64,000 nucleotides of DNA from Anastrepha obliqua (GCF_027943255.1 NC_072895.1:40212001-40276000), one strand, 5' to 3'. Shown: positions 24,100 to 36,190, counted from the stretch's first letter. The notes: generated by a model from the sequence alone, not told the origin. Program-made: numbers and translations.

Positions 24100-25520
24100 A
24101 AATTGAATCTGATTGGAAATCCGATTTAAGCGCCGCCGTAACAAAAGCAAAGCCGATTGTCAGCGTTAAGCCGACGCACTGTGGGCAGGAATAAGCGGCA
24201 CCAAATCATAATAAGAACAACAACAATAAAGGCAGCAATATGAAAACTAAGCCGAACATATTACAAACAGAAATAAACCATGAACCGAAAGCAATACCTA
24301 CATACAAATAAATTACAACAAAACAAAGATCAGCAAATCAAGTTGAAATTCAAATTTAAATTCAACAATAACAAGCGATCGACTGCTCTGGTTCATAGTG
24401 TTTTTGCTGTTGTTGCACAGACATCGTCAACAACGAAGGTGGCGCCAAAGAGTTTTGGTTACGCCCACTTAAAAAAAATACCGGCGGTGAACGATAATCA
24501 CTGTCGAAGCAACAACGTCAGCAGCATACAGGGTGACCCACAGCTGCCGTTAACGTCCAAGTGGTGAGTGGCTGAGCGTTAAACGCTAACAGTCAAGCGA
24601 AACGCTGCCTTTATTGACTTAGCGTTAGCGCGGAGAAAAAGAAGACAATAATAATAATAAAGGTTAGCGAAACAAAGCATCGGCATAAGGCAAAGAGTTG
24701 AGTGGAGCAACAAAAAGCGCTTTCTTAAAAGCAAGACAACACGTAAGTATCGCTTATGCACTGTGTGCACGCGCGCGCTAACCACGCCGCCGCATTCTGT
24801 GTAGCTCGAGGAATGCGGAGCGATTAGAAAAGCAAAGCTTTTTAGGGCTAACAGCTATCTGGCGCGCTTTCTGCGCATATGTATATACATACATATATGT
24901 ATGTATGAATGTATGCATGCCTGCTGTAGTTTGAAGCGGGTTTTCTTTCTACACACACAAGCCGTTTACCTAGGAAAGTAGCTTAGAGCGAATTAGTGCA
25001 ATCGCCTTATCAACGCGCCATGATTTATTAATAAGCACAGCCGCGGGCCAAGCGCCAACAGAATCGCCGCATACCAAGCTCAGCAATCAGCGGAATTTAG
25101 TCGCTAGATATATATGTATGTATGTATGTTAGTCAGTTAGTTTATACATCTCTAACTATGAGCTGCGTAGGCGCCGGCGAAACAGGCGGCGAGCGCGCGG
25201 TGTATAACTGAATAAGCTGGTCAACGACGACGACTGCAGGAACCGCAGACATCTGAGTTTTAATTTAGCCATACACTGGCGCTGCTGGCGCACATACACT
25301 TGCTGCAGACGGCCACTATGATCGGCAACAACTTCGTTTGCAAACTTTTCGGTATGTTGTTGGTTAACTAATTATTGCCGATCGTTGATCGCTGATCTCT
25401 GAGTGCCGACCGCCCGCTGGTAATGAGACGGATGTTTGTCGCGTCCGTAGCCGCGAGGTGTTATTGCTAGGAAATCTCTATTGTTGTTGTTGCTGATGCT
25501 GCGGCTGCTGATGCTGTCTT
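24100..25520. other. GC-richer non-repetitive island in the cv-2 intron
   Basis: This part is visibly richer in G+C and in CAA/CAG/GGCG motifs than its surroundings and shows no transposon signature. The plus strand has features of a fly 5' UTR or promoter: CAACAACAATAAAGG runs, a 95-codon frame at 24280-24567 ending next to a GTGAGT, and an ATG at 25318 followed by 11 codons and a GTATGT. It could hold enhancers, a nested gene or an alternative exon. I cannot decide, and I do not call a gene. Confidence 0.4.
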
Positions 25521-26331
25521 GAGTTTAACTCCCATTTATTGGCAAAAAAAATAGACAAGCACACACACAGGAATATGTACATAGGTATGTATAACTAATA
25601 GAAGTAGCAGGAAAAAAACGTATAAGCATATTTGTGTATGTGTGTACATGTACATATGTGCGTGCTCAAGACGGCGCCAAGTGTGCCAAACGATCTCCAA
25701 CGTCATGGTTTTAATAATGATTGTGACAAAAAACTAGTTTGACGACCTTGACGTCGTAAAAATCGATGTTTTATCTGATTCGACACAGGGGAAGAGCGAG
25801 AGAGAGAAACGGAGAGAGATAGAAAGCGGCAGCAGCATAGAGGGAACAAGAGAGAATGAGCAACAACAGCAGCAAATCGCAGTTAGCTTTGAATATAAAA
25901 TCAGTTGAAAACAAAGGAGGTTTGCGCGCGGTTTTTGCGAATAAATAAAAATTGATAAAGTGATTAAAAAAAGGCAAAAATAATTAATATTAAGAACTAA
26001 TGAAAATAACATCAATTTGTCGTGGTGTCTGAAATCAGCCTTTCATTATTCACAATTTTTTTATATTTTATTGCTAGGTAGAGCTAGCAAAGTTAGATAA
26101 AAGGAAATTTTTTCGGTGCGCGTTTTTAGCTTGCTGCTTTCGAAAATATTTAGTATTTGAGTGGAGTGAGGTATTTGGGCGCTATTTTTTTCCAATTTGA
26201 CGTTATTGTAATTATTAAAGTGGATGTTTGTCCCATGTTTGCCTAAAAAATGCGTTAGCAAATTTGAGCAAAATTAAAATATTGTATATCTTTTATTTTT
26301 TATGAATCTGGAATAAAATAAATAAATAAAT
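25521..26331. other. cv-2 intron with GA-rich tract
   Basis: A GA-rich stretch (about 25793-25852) is followed by AT-rich sequence. No gene was identified. Confidence 0.45.
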
Positions 26332-26618
26332 AATTGGCGCATACACTTCTGTTATGTGCTTGGCCGAGCTCCGCCTCCCATTTGTGGTGTGCGTCTTGAT
26401 GTTGCTCCACAAATGGAATTACCTACAGTTTTACGCCGACTCCGAACAGCAAATGGTTTTTTCTGAAGAGCTTTTTCATCGCAGAATACACTCGGATGTT
26501 TGCCATTGTTTGCCAAGGGCCGACCGCCATTAGAAAAAACGTTTTCTTTCATTTGGTGTTTGATGCCCGAGGTTTCGAACCGGACACTTCCGAATTATAG
26601 TCACGCACCAATCCACTT
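26332..26618 (-). repeat. tRNA-derived SINE copy
   Basis: Minus-strand copy. The tail (GTGTATGCGCCAATTA on the minus strand) is at the low end, and the tRNA-like head with GATTGGTGCGTGACTATAAT is at the high end. The body contains the conserved TTTGTGGAGCAACATCAAGA equivalent. The A-box end appears truncated. Confidence 0.8.
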
Positions 26619-29600
26619 TTATTTTACTACTTAATTAAGCAGCTGGCATTAGGCGACTTTCAATTCTGCTTTGAAATATGAATGCAAACTACGTAAGGGT
26701 TTTAAATTTTCCTGGTTAGTTTGACAGCGAATAGGTGTAGGAAAATCGAAAGGAAAAATTGAATATGTCGCATCAGCGCCGGTCACTTGAAGATAATGAG
26801 TCCTGTTTCCATCATTACAAAATATTAAAATTTCCCTCTTCACCTTTATTGTTATAACATTTTTGAATACACAAGTTTTAACTTATTTCAATTCGGTAAG
26901 AAATAAAAAATATGCCACATCATACAACGTACAACTCCAATCGCACTCAAAACCTCTTGTCTCAGAAATAATTGCAAATCCCATAATCTTTACTAGACTC
27001 GAGAGAAAGTCTACAAAAGGCTTCATATGATAATGAATTAGTTTAAATTATTATTGATCATAAAAATAGTAAATGGTTGCACCACTGGGTGTTGGTTGGT
27101 TGGTTAGAGAGGTGATTCATCCACCCACCACTGGGTGTTCTACATAAATGTTTTTTTCTCTTATATGAATTAAATAGATTTGAGTAAAAATATTGCTCAA
27201 TGCTTAAAAAACAGATCGCAATATAGAAATGGATTTAGAAAAAGTCGATATTGCAATTGGCATTGGTATCCCTATTTTATACCCGCATTGCCTGGTTATT
27301 ACTCCAACCAATCAACGTAAGGAGATACGACTGATGCAGATTAGAACTTTTTCATCGGCTTTTGGCCAGATTTATGTGGTTGCTTTACAAGTGGGTTCCA
27401 CGGCGCAACTGGCAATTGATCTTTCAATAAAAGCCAACTTTTCGAACTTTAGATGTGGAAAGAAATTTTGCATCTTTGAAGAAATTCTCGTGCTACCGAA
27501 TGTGGGTTCAGTCAACGATAGCTTTCTTCTTTAGTTAACAGCGAGCGATTTCATAGAAGATATAAGAATATCTTAAAATAAAATTAAAAAAATAAAAGCA
27601 GCTCAAATTGAAAGTAGTTAGTTGGACGCATGGACTTATGCGCATGCATGACTTCATAATTTTTCGACTTGCTTCAATTGCCAAAAATGTACGCGATAGA
27701 GAAGAAATGCCAACGACTGTCGTTCTGATAATTTCAAGCTTTGCCATTTATTTCGCAACGCGCTCCGGCTTCAACAAATTCAGTGCGGCGTACGAGTGCT
27801 GCATATGTATGTATTAGTACAATCTGACTTTACATTATACATACATAAGTGCATATATTCGAGCTGCATGCACACACAAATTATTTTTGCAGATTTATGT
27901 ACTTATATACATATGTCCATACGTACACTCTTTGGCTCATATTTCGGTGTATTTACTGTTGCCAAACAGCTGCCTACAAAATATTTCCTTTTGGTTGAAC
28001 TTACATAAAAAACATTATTTATAGAAATGAAAAAATAAATTAAAAATGAGCAAGGATGTGAATGGCGGAAATAAATACACACATACATATGTATGTCTGT
28101 ATTTTTTTTTATTGTATATTTGGATAAATCTATATTGCACTTTGTCCCTGGCCTGCGTCAGTCCATTTCCATATAATCACTCACACATACACACACCCAA
28201 TGCGGTTTTCCGTAAATGAGATGTAGCACTATAGAGTCAGCTGCCACTGGCCAGCTTGGTCAATTGCTTAGTGTCTCATTCATTTTTTCTTCTCTTTTTT
28301 TCTCAGCACTGATTCAAGCTTTTGTTGTTGGCCTTTGGGGATAACTGCCACTACCACCAACACACAATTTATTCTTGAGCTTCCAATGTATATTGACTGC
28401 AGAACGCAGTCGCCAGCTCACGCATAGCAATTTACGCATCCCCACTTCAGTATTTTGCTTTTTCCCCTTATGGGTGGAGTAGGATTGCATGGCAACATTA
28501 TTTGTGCGCAGTGTGGGATTCCGTTTCCAAGGCAGCAGAAGTAGGATTGTACTCTCAATGCAGTCCTTGCTTTCAAACGATTTTCGCACATAAATCATTA
28601 ATTGTTCAAACAGTGTGTTGCCTACAAACAGATCTACTCACTGAGAAACTCTCCACTTCAATTTCCGCCTGGCAGTTTGTAAAAGCTGGAGGGGAGTGCA
28701 AATGCATATGGCTGTGAGAGCAGTCACTTGAGATTATGAATTTCAACAATGACAAATATTTGGGTCAATAACTTGGCTGCTTATAGAGGCGTAAAGGCGG
28801 CCACAATAAACGGAACAACAACAACAAAATATCAATTGTTGGCAATAAGTTGTGTCGGTTTGCGGGATAAGTTATAATCAACAGAGTTGGATAGGCGATG
28901 TTAGTGAATGCTTTGTGACAATACAGTTTTATAAGCATACACACATGCATACATGCACGCATGCATACAAACACAGAAATAAGTACATATATATTTCCGT
29001 TTGCAATTTCCTTTTGTCATAGTTGCGTATTTATTTTACGACAATTGTTGTATGTTATGTGTGATTTATTTCCATAAAAGCAAAATAGCAACAAAGGATG
29101 TGAGTAAAATTTTGTTAGCATTAATGTATGGCCGCCTCTACACAAAAAAGTTTACCTAAGAAAATGTACTTAAGCATTTAAATTTCCCACAAAACTTTTC
29201 GCTTTGTTTTCCTTACAAGTTTTGAACAGTTGCCCCTTCTGAATTCACTGGTTTTATTCTAATAGGCATCCCGGGCTTAATGCCACCATTTAAAATGTTC
29301 GTATTAGATCTGAAATATATATAAAACAAGAATGCAGCGAGATATGTGCATAATCAAATTGAGATTTTTCCATTTTTCCTTTCCACGAGCTCTCATATTT
29401 AGATAACCAAAGTTTTGAAGTCCGCAGAACTGCTGAAAGAAATTAGAACTGTCCGAAGAGTGCTGAAATTAAATTTACTGACTGATATATGGTACACCTG
29501 TGTTCACAACAACAGCAACGTTACATATTGCAATGTTTTGACTATTTTTTTAATTTAATTTTTTCTTTATTTTTTTTTAATATATTTCATACTACAACAA

Positions 29601-30228
29601 AAACCATTTAACCCATAGTTCCATGCTTTCTTCTAAATTAAAAAAAATTGAACATATTTTCATCAAAATTTCAAATTTTTTAGGGTATGCAGTTTTGTAT
29701 CACATTAAATTTTTGGTATAATATTGTGCCAGTTTGTCTTGTTTCTAAGTGGCCGATAAGTGTCCAGTTTAAAGTGGTCCGAAATAAACGTTGATTTGTG
29801 ATTTTTTTTTATGCTCGAAATTTTTTCGTAGCGAGAAAATGCACAAGACCGTCAAATAAAATATGTATATCTTTTGTGCGCTTTTAATTTGTCACTTAAT
29901 GCACAAAAATCCAATGAGCTATAAAACTGCGTTTGGAAAAGTTTTCTAAAAATTCTCATTCTATTATATGAAATACGTAACATTTTCAGAAGGCCTATGA
30001 CAAAATTTTCGTAATGTGTACATGAAATGAGGTGACATAACTTTCGATAAAAGAAAGCTTTTTAATCCTTTACCGCATATGGGCCCACATTTGGTACTGC
30101 TAAATTTAGTTATTTATTTACATTTAATTATTTCTAAATTAAGTATTACAAAATATTTCAAACTATTTTAAGCCATCAAATATATATTTAGCAATAATTA
30201 AACGCCAAAAAATTTACATTTTGTTATA
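26619..30228. other. cv-2 intron, no recognised gene
   Basis: A 101-codon frame at 27229-27534 (+) and a 94-codon frame at 28314-28598 (-) have no similarity I recognise. A CACCACTGGGTGTT motif is duplicated near 27079 and 27126. The 28.1-28.8 kb part is non-repetitive and moderately GC-rich. Confidence 0.45.
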
Positions 30229-30757
30229 AAGGGTGATTTTTTCAGAGCTACAGGAAAGGTTTTTCAAAAAAACACATATAAAATTCAGAAAAATGTATGA
30301 AATTTGTATTTAAATCGATAGTACAGTCCATATAATTTAATGTTTGAAGATTATTTTATGCAAATGTTGACCGCGACTGCGCTTCAAATGGTCCATCCTC
30401 TTAATCCAATTTTGGCATACTCTTTCCAATTGTTTCGGCCGGTATCTCACATATAAATGCTTTAATGTTGTCTTCCAATGCGTTAATTGAAGCAGGCTTG
30501 TCTGAATAGACATGAGCTTTAACATAGCCCCACAAAAAATAATCTAAAGGCCTTATATCGCACGATCTAGGTGGCCCCGAACGTGAAATAAAATGTATAA
30601 TAAAATTCAATGATTTGCAAGCGTTGTTCGTTTGTCAGACGATTCATGGTTAAATTATATATCAACTGAAGATGTTTGACAATGAAACAAAACACGAAAG
30701 GTGCGTCAGCTGTTTAAGCCAACAGTTTAAAAAGATAATAGCTAAAAAATCACCCGT
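30229..30757 (-). mobile_element. internally deleted rosa-like element with both ends
   Basis: Both termini carry GGGTGATTTTTT as inverted repeats (30231-30242 and 30745-30755 on the opposite strand), and TA dinucleotides flank the element at 30227-30228 and 30758-30759. The minus strand encodes only the transposase C-terminus: PPRSCDIRPLDYFLWGYVKA (about 30570-30515), then after a frameshift RVCQNWIKRMDHLKRSRGQ to a stop at 30337. The N-terminal two thirds are deleted. It could only move if another copy supplied transposase. Confidence 0.8.
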
Positions 30758-31343
30758 TATTTCGACTCGAACCTCACTTTTGGGCAAGTGGGTGAAAAAG
30801 CAGAATTGAAGTGCGAGTGATTCATTTTCAAAAAACGATAACCGAACAAAACATAAATACTTTTTGACAAAAAAAAAAATATTTGCATAGAGTCGCAATA
30901 ATCATCTTTCGCGACGGATAATAACTTTTCCATTATTTTTCTTTTAATATGCCTTATTAGAAATTAAATAAGGCTTTTTCCACCGTGTAACAATGTTTTC
31001 AACACTTTATTAATTCATACACTAAAGACGTGTTCAAAAGTGAGGACTTTGACAGCAAAAAAAAATTTTTTGTATGGTACATACTACTGGCCCGTATACA
31101 TTTTCATTTTATTTGAGAGAAATTATTTAATTCACATTGACTACTTATAATTCACTAAACATTTTCATACTTGGCGCGAAATTTCAACTGTTATCCAATG
31201 CAGCAAAAATTATGCAACGCGTACAAATATTTAATTAATGAAATGTAAAGTCTCTATCTCGAAAACGTGAATAATGCCTTTAACAACTGTAAAATAATGT
31301 TTCAATCTTTAATATCTTATTTAATGTATTTGCTGTAACTTAC
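30758..31343. other. cv-2 intron, nothing identified
   Basis: AT-rich sequence between the rosa-like element and the cv-2 exon. Confidence 0.45.
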
Positions 31344-31435
31344 CTTGCAGACGCATTTAAAGCACTTTGAGCTCCATTTTATTATTTTTTCGATGTGAAC
31401 TTCTTCACCTTCATTGGAGCATGATTGTAAATTGC
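31344..31435 (-). CDS. cv-2: cv-2 coding exon: first half of VWC1
   Basis: A 92-bp exon encoding residues 169-199, beginning just after the signal segment and containing the first VWC1 cysteines (C174, then CFKCVCK). The acceptor AG is at 31436-31437 behind a pyrimidine tract and the donor GTAAG at 31343-31339. It is isolated in repeat-rich sequence, about 21.3 kb from the signal exon and 16 kb from the next exon, so annotation pipelines could easily miss it. Confidence 0.9.
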
Positions 31436-31839
31436 CTGGAAAAAGAGAGAATTAAGACGGTTTTAATTTTTAGGAAGACTAGAAAAGTATCGGAACGGTC
31501 TGTTAGGTAGTATACCTCTAAAAATCTTTTCACCATGTGTGACTATATGTACTTATGTTTCTATATATTTAAGTTTCACTAGGTGCCCCCTATGGGGCGA
31601 TGGCTTTAACACCGAAGGAAACCCGAAAATCCTTAGCATTTCACCAAATTCCGCACTTCTTACAGCGAAAATTAAAGAAATGGTAAATATACTCCGTTCG
31701 AAGAGCTATTCTAAAAGCGCCACATCTAAAGTATAAAAATTAAAAATAAATACCTTTGAATAAATTTACAAGGGACCACATGCCTTGGAGTTCTATAACA
31801 AATAACGATCGCGTTGAGTAGGTAAAAGTAGTATTTAGT
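31436..31839. other. cv-2 intron, nothing identified
   Basis: The acceptor of the 31344-31435 exon lies at the low end. The rest is unremarkable. Confidence 0.45.
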
Positions 31840-32235
31840 GACAAAAATACGTTCAAGCTGGATGGAACGAATGCATACAATTACTACTTCCATAATTTAA
31901 GAAAGGTAGGGCGAGCAATATCGTACTATGGCGCGTTCGAATTGAAAATTGCAGACTACAAAATGGCGTGAAAAAAATGTCATCTTTTCTCGAAATTTGT
32001 GAAAAATTTGGGTACATTAATTTGTTCAAGTGGTATGTTAAAAGGTCAAAACTTGGATTGCGTCCCAAAACGCTGAAACTTTAACATGCCCACCGTATTC
32101 CGCAGATCTGAACACAATTGAAAATCGATGAGGATGACTTTCTCGTACGGTTTATAAGAATGGGCAACAATTCGTATCATTAAACCAGCCAGGTCTAAAA
32201 ATTCAGGCTAATTTCGGTCGAGGTTTTAGAGCAAC
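31840..32235 (+). mobile_element. Tc1-like (Bari-like) transposase relic
   Basis: Frames read NYYFHNLRKVGRAISYYGAF (about 31879-31938). They continue with CPPYSADLNTIENR and LSRTVYKNGQQFVSLNQP (about 32080-32195), the block that includes the catalytic Glu of Tc1-type transposases. Stops and shifts interrupt it, and the ends are not found. The Bari-like label is from pattern memory. Confidence 0.6.
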
Positions 32236-32239
32236 AAAT

Positions 32240-33020
32240 AATATCAACCGCTTTATATAGCTCACCCAGGCACCAACTAAAATCTGAAGATTATGTATCT
32301 CTCATTGAAAGGCACAAAGGACGATTTATTATACGAGGTGATTTCAACGCTAAGTACATACATTGGGGGTTTAGGCTTACAACGACAAAAGGGCGCAAAA
32401 TGTTTAAAGCCATAAGACACAAGACACACGAAATAATTTCAACTGGTAAACCAACATATTGGTCTTCAGACACCAACAAAGTACCTGATTTGATTGATTT
32501 TTTTTCCTACAAAAATATTTCCGCAAACTATCTTTCTATATACGGAGCCTTCGACCTGAACTCTGACCACTGACTGATTCTTTCAGAAATATCAGAAAAT
32601 GCGGTGCTAAATAAAACGTCTCCTCGTCTATTTAATAACTTCACCGACTGGCAGTACTTCAAACTGCAATTAGAAGCTATAGGGTCTTGACCATTGATTA
32701 TCTTGCTGATGCAGTGCTTAAATTCACGCAAATAATTTAAAACGCAGCGTGGAACAGTACGCCCCGGCAAGATTTCCAAAAAAAAAAGAAGAAAAAATAC
32801 CCACCACATACCAAGATAAATAAAAAACGAAAGCTTAGACGTCGTTGGCAGCGAACCAGATATCCTGAGGACAAATTGAAACTCAACCCAACAACAAAAT
32901 AACTACATGTTCAAATTCAGGCATTCAAAAATGATAATTTCAATCGATATCTTCATGGCCCCACATCTGATAAATCTACGGACTACTCCTTATGAAAGGC
33001 AGCAAACAAATTTTCCTATA
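32240..33020 (+). mobile_element. jockey-like LINE ORF2 fragment (endonuclease end and linker)
   Basis: A nearly continuous frame reads RFIIRGDFNAKYIHWG (GDFNAK is the endonuclease motif), then ISTGKPTYWSSDTNKVPDLI and LNSDH. After stops comes the linker KRKLRRRWQRTRYPEDKLKL, ending in DYSL.KAANK just before the reverse transcriptase would begin. It is 5'- and 3'-truncated. Confidence 0.75.
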
Positions 33021-33864
33021 TTTCTTATTTGGTTAGTGCCTTGGGGTTGAAGTGAATCAACGAATTAAGCACAATATTACAGCTGCTGAAGTTTTGCTGC
33101 TACGAAATAACGTTAGTTGGAATAATATTTTGATGCAGTTTTATTTTCGAGCAAAGTAAAGTCATTTTCTATTAAAAATCATTCACGCCATTTAGAACAT
33201 GAACTATTTCGGTATTACTAAGGTCGGTCTTTCCCAAAAAAATTCAGCGGTATTGTTTTAATATTGGATGTGGTTCAAAAAAATGTTGAATTCATTCCCT
33301 TTCATTTAGGCTATATAAAAATCAGTTGATCTTGTAAAGGCTATAAAGCATAATTAAATTATTTCTGGCTTTAAAAATCCATGAAATTTTTAATTTTTCA
33401 ATGTCATCCTTAAAATAACTGTTGTCCAGTTCTTTATATATTCTGTGCGTACTGTTTAGCCCTCAATTCCCCATTTTTGCCTTTTAGTAGTGTTAATAAA
33501 ATTTAGAAATATTTCGCTTTTTTCTGCCCACTTGCTTTGCCCTAGCACCGTTTCGTGCCTTTTCGAATTGTAAATCACTGCTATTTAATTTAAGGGCTAA
33601 CCCTAGGGCATAAGATAATCAGCGGCCCGAAAAAATGATATTTTCAATAATGTTTTTTTGCTATTCAATTGCTTTATTTTACAAAAATAAAAACAGCATT
33701 AATACATCATGTTTCGACTTGACTTTAGTAAAAAACTTAAAAATTGTAAAAGTTATCGCTGTTTGTGTGGAGCACGTTTCTCCAGAAGTCCCTTGCAGTG
33801 ATCATCATAAGTCCTTAATATTCAACTAAAATCATGCGGACAAGAGAAATTAGTTTTATTAATA
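33021..33864. other. cv-2 intron, nothing identified
   Basis: AT-rich sequence up to the mariner left terminal repeat. Confidence 0.45.
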
Positions 33865-35138
33865 ATAGGACTATGAATAAGTTCGTGCGGTTTTACAACA
33901 GATGGCGTAACTTGATTATTATTCCATCGATCCACATTTCCAAACATTCATTGGAGAGCTACTGTCGTAAGGCACAAACGTCAGTATAAGTTTTTTATTT
34001 GAAGCGTAAACAACAATATTTTTACCACACTTGAAAATGTCGAATTTCGTGCCAAATAATGTGTTTTTGCGGGGAATTTTTTAATATGATGAAAAAAGCA
34101 GCCGAAAGTCATCGTATCTTGGTGGAAGTTTATGGTGAGCATGCTCTAGCTGAGCGAACGTGCCAGAAGTGGTTTGCACGCTTTAAAAGTGGTGATTTTG
34201 GCTTGGAAGACGAAGAACGCGAGGGTGCGCCGCCAAAGTTCATGGATACCGAATTGGAGGAATTGCTCGATCAAGATCCGGCTCAAACGCAAGAAGAGGT
34301 TGCAAAAACTTTGGGAGTTGATCAATCAACCATTTCCAAACGTTTAAAAGCCATGGGAATGATCCGAAAGGTAGGCCATTGGGTGCCGTATGAATTGAAG
34401 CCAAGAGACGTTGAACGCCGTTTTATGGCATGCGAACAACTGCTTCAACGGCACAAAAGAAAGGGTTTTTTGCATCGAATTGTGACTGGCGATGAAAAGT
34501 GGGTCCATTACGACAATCCAAAACGTCGGGCAACGTATGGATACCCTGGCCATGCTTCAACATCGACGTCGGCGCAGAATATTCATGGCCTGAAGGTTAT
34601 GCTGTGTATCTGGTGGGACCAGCTGGGTGTTGTGTATTATGAGCTACTGAAACCGAATGAAACGATTACGGGGAATGTCTACCGACGACAATTGATGCGT
34701 TTGAGCCGAGCACTGCGAGAAAAACGGCCGCAATACGCCGATAGACACGACAAAGTTATTTTGCAACATGACAATGCTCGGCCACATGTTGCACAAGTGG
34801 TCAAAACATACTTAGAAACGCTCAAATGGGATGTCCTACCCCACCCGCCGTATAGTCCAGACCTTGCGCCATCCGATTACTATCTCTTCCGATCGATGCA
34901 ACATGGCCTGGCTGACCAGCACTTCCGTAATTACGATGAAGTCAAAAAATGGATCGATTCGTGGATTGCGGCAAAACCGACCGAATTTTTCACAAAGGGA
35001 ATTCGTGAATTGCCAGAAAGATGGGAAAAAGTAGTAGTAAGCGATGGACAATACTTTGAATATTAAATTTGTAACCATTTTACGTCAATAAAGTTTCAAA
35101 TTTCGAAAAAAACCGCACGAACTTATTCATAGTCCTAT
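33865..35138 (+). mobile_element. mariner element, near-complete, with perfect 30-bp TIRs
   Basis: The terminal inverted repeats at 33865-33894 and 35109-35138 are identical over 30 bp (they begin ATAGGACTATGAATAAGTTC) and are flanked by TA at 33863-33864 and 35139-35140. A shorter reading, 33868-35135 with TA at 33866-33867, is also possible. The 1.27-kb length is normal for mariner. The element sits in a cv-2 intron, antisense to the gene. Perfect ends and a nearly intact transposase mark it as the youngest element here. Confidence 0.95.
34059..35066 (+). CDS. mariner transposase, N-terminally frameshifted
   Basis: A 335-codon frame whose sequence resembles Mos1-type (mauritiana-group) transposases. 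An HTH-rich N-terminal half (KKAAESHRILVEVYGEHAL, QSTISKRLKAMG, WVPYEL) is followed by the catalytic triad: VTGDEKW, LQHDNARPH and YSPDLAPSDYYLF. Thirty-four residues lie between the second and third Asp, so it is DD34D. It ends RWEKVVVSDGQYFEY. The usual start, encoding MSNFVPNN, is the ATG at 34037, which lies in another frame and stops after 15 codons. A one- or two-base indel between about 34061 and 34084 therefore separates the native start from the rest. Translation from 34059 would lack the native first residues, and activity is doubtful. Confidence 0.92.
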   Translation: MCFCGEFFNMMKKAAESHRILVEVYGEHALAERTCQKWFARFKSGDFGLEDEEREGAPPKFMDTELEELLDQDPAQTQEEVAKTLGVDQSTISKRLKAMGMIRKVGHWVPYELKPRDVERRFMACEQLLQRHKRKGFLHRIVTGDEKWVHYDNPKRRATYGYPGHASTSTSAQNIHGLKVMLCIWWDQLGVVYYELLKPNETITGNVYRRQLMRLSRALREKRPQYADRHDKVILQHDNARPHVAQVVKTYLETLKWDVLPHPPYSPDLAPSDYYLFRSMQHGLADQHFRNYDEVKKWIDSWIAAKPTEFFTKGIRELPERWEKVVVSDGQYFEY

Positions 35139-35636
35139 TAGATAGTCTTGAGCCTAATCGAACTAGATTTAGATTTAGATTTTCGAGAAAAAAATCGACA
35201 ATTAATTGTTAAAAAAAAAATAGAAATTAAAAAAAAAAATCCTTTGGTCAGGCTCGAATTTTTTATGTTTTTCAAATGCAGTATAAATTTTATTGAAATC
35301 TACCAAGTGGTTTTTAAATTAAAGTGATCACCAGTTCAAAAAACATAGTTTTGAGAAAAACGCATTTAAAATTTTGCTATGTAACGCCCTTTGAAAATGA
35401 AAAAAAAATCAATTTTTTTAAATTCTGATTACCCCTAACCCCAGAAAGCATTTATTTTTAAAACTATTTTTGTCAAGAGGCGTGAGAGCCTAAAGGCTTC
35501 ATATATGTACAAATATTGTGTTTTAGAAATAGTTTACGTGTAATGCAAGCGAGTAAATGTGACCACACTTGGTAACTCTATACTGGGACATATTAAAATT
35601 TTATTGAAATCGGACGAACAGTTTAAAAAATATTGA
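35139..35636. other. cv-2 intron, nothing identified
   Basis: AT-rich sequence between the mariner and the hAT-type MITE. Confidence 0.45.
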
Positions 35637-35644
35637 TGTTTAAC

Positions 35645-35811
35645 CAGGCCCGACGAGCGATCGGGGACTTTTTACCCCGGGCCCGGAGTTCTTAGAGGGG
35701 CCCGGAGTTCTTAGAGGGGCCCGGACTCGAGAGTAATTCCGAAAAGTTTTATGGAAAGGGCCCACATTTGCAATTTTCCTCCGGGGCCCGGATATGCTCT
35801 CTACGGCCCTG
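35645..35811. mobile_element. hAT-type MITE with exact 8-bp target duplication
   Basis: A 167-bp GC-rich element flanked by TGTTTAAC at 35637-35644 and 35812-35819, an exact 8-bp duplication. It starts CAGGCCCGACGAG and, read from the other end, CAGGGCCGTAGAGAG, which fits hAT terminal repeats. Inside, a 22-bp unit (GGGCCCGGAGTTCTTAGAGG and two more bases) is repeated in tandem at about 35680-35722. There is no coding capacity. Confidence 0.85.
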
Positions 35812-35819
35812 TGTTTAAC

Positions 35820-36190
35820 AAATGTTTCGTAATAAGTTTAATGTGGTGTAGCATACGAAATTTTCGAAAATTTTTTAAAACCTTTCGTTTCTAGCCTTTC
35901 TTCCAATCCTGTGATTTTACCAAATTAGAGAAAATTCTGCAGGCTCCACTCAAGTCGTGATATTTTCGAGTACTTTTACATTTATGCCCTTATCTTTCAT
36001 CATTAAAAATTTAACGCAGAGTGAAACCTTGCTTTGAAATTGTAAATCTTAGTAGTCCCCTTAAGACTTACTGGTAGTTCTGTTGAAAGGATCTACAGTG
36101 AAAATGGACACACTTAACACTTCTTTTGGTAGATGTTTGGCTAAGCGTATTCGCACCTAATTAGTCTGGCCAAACTAATATTGACATATC

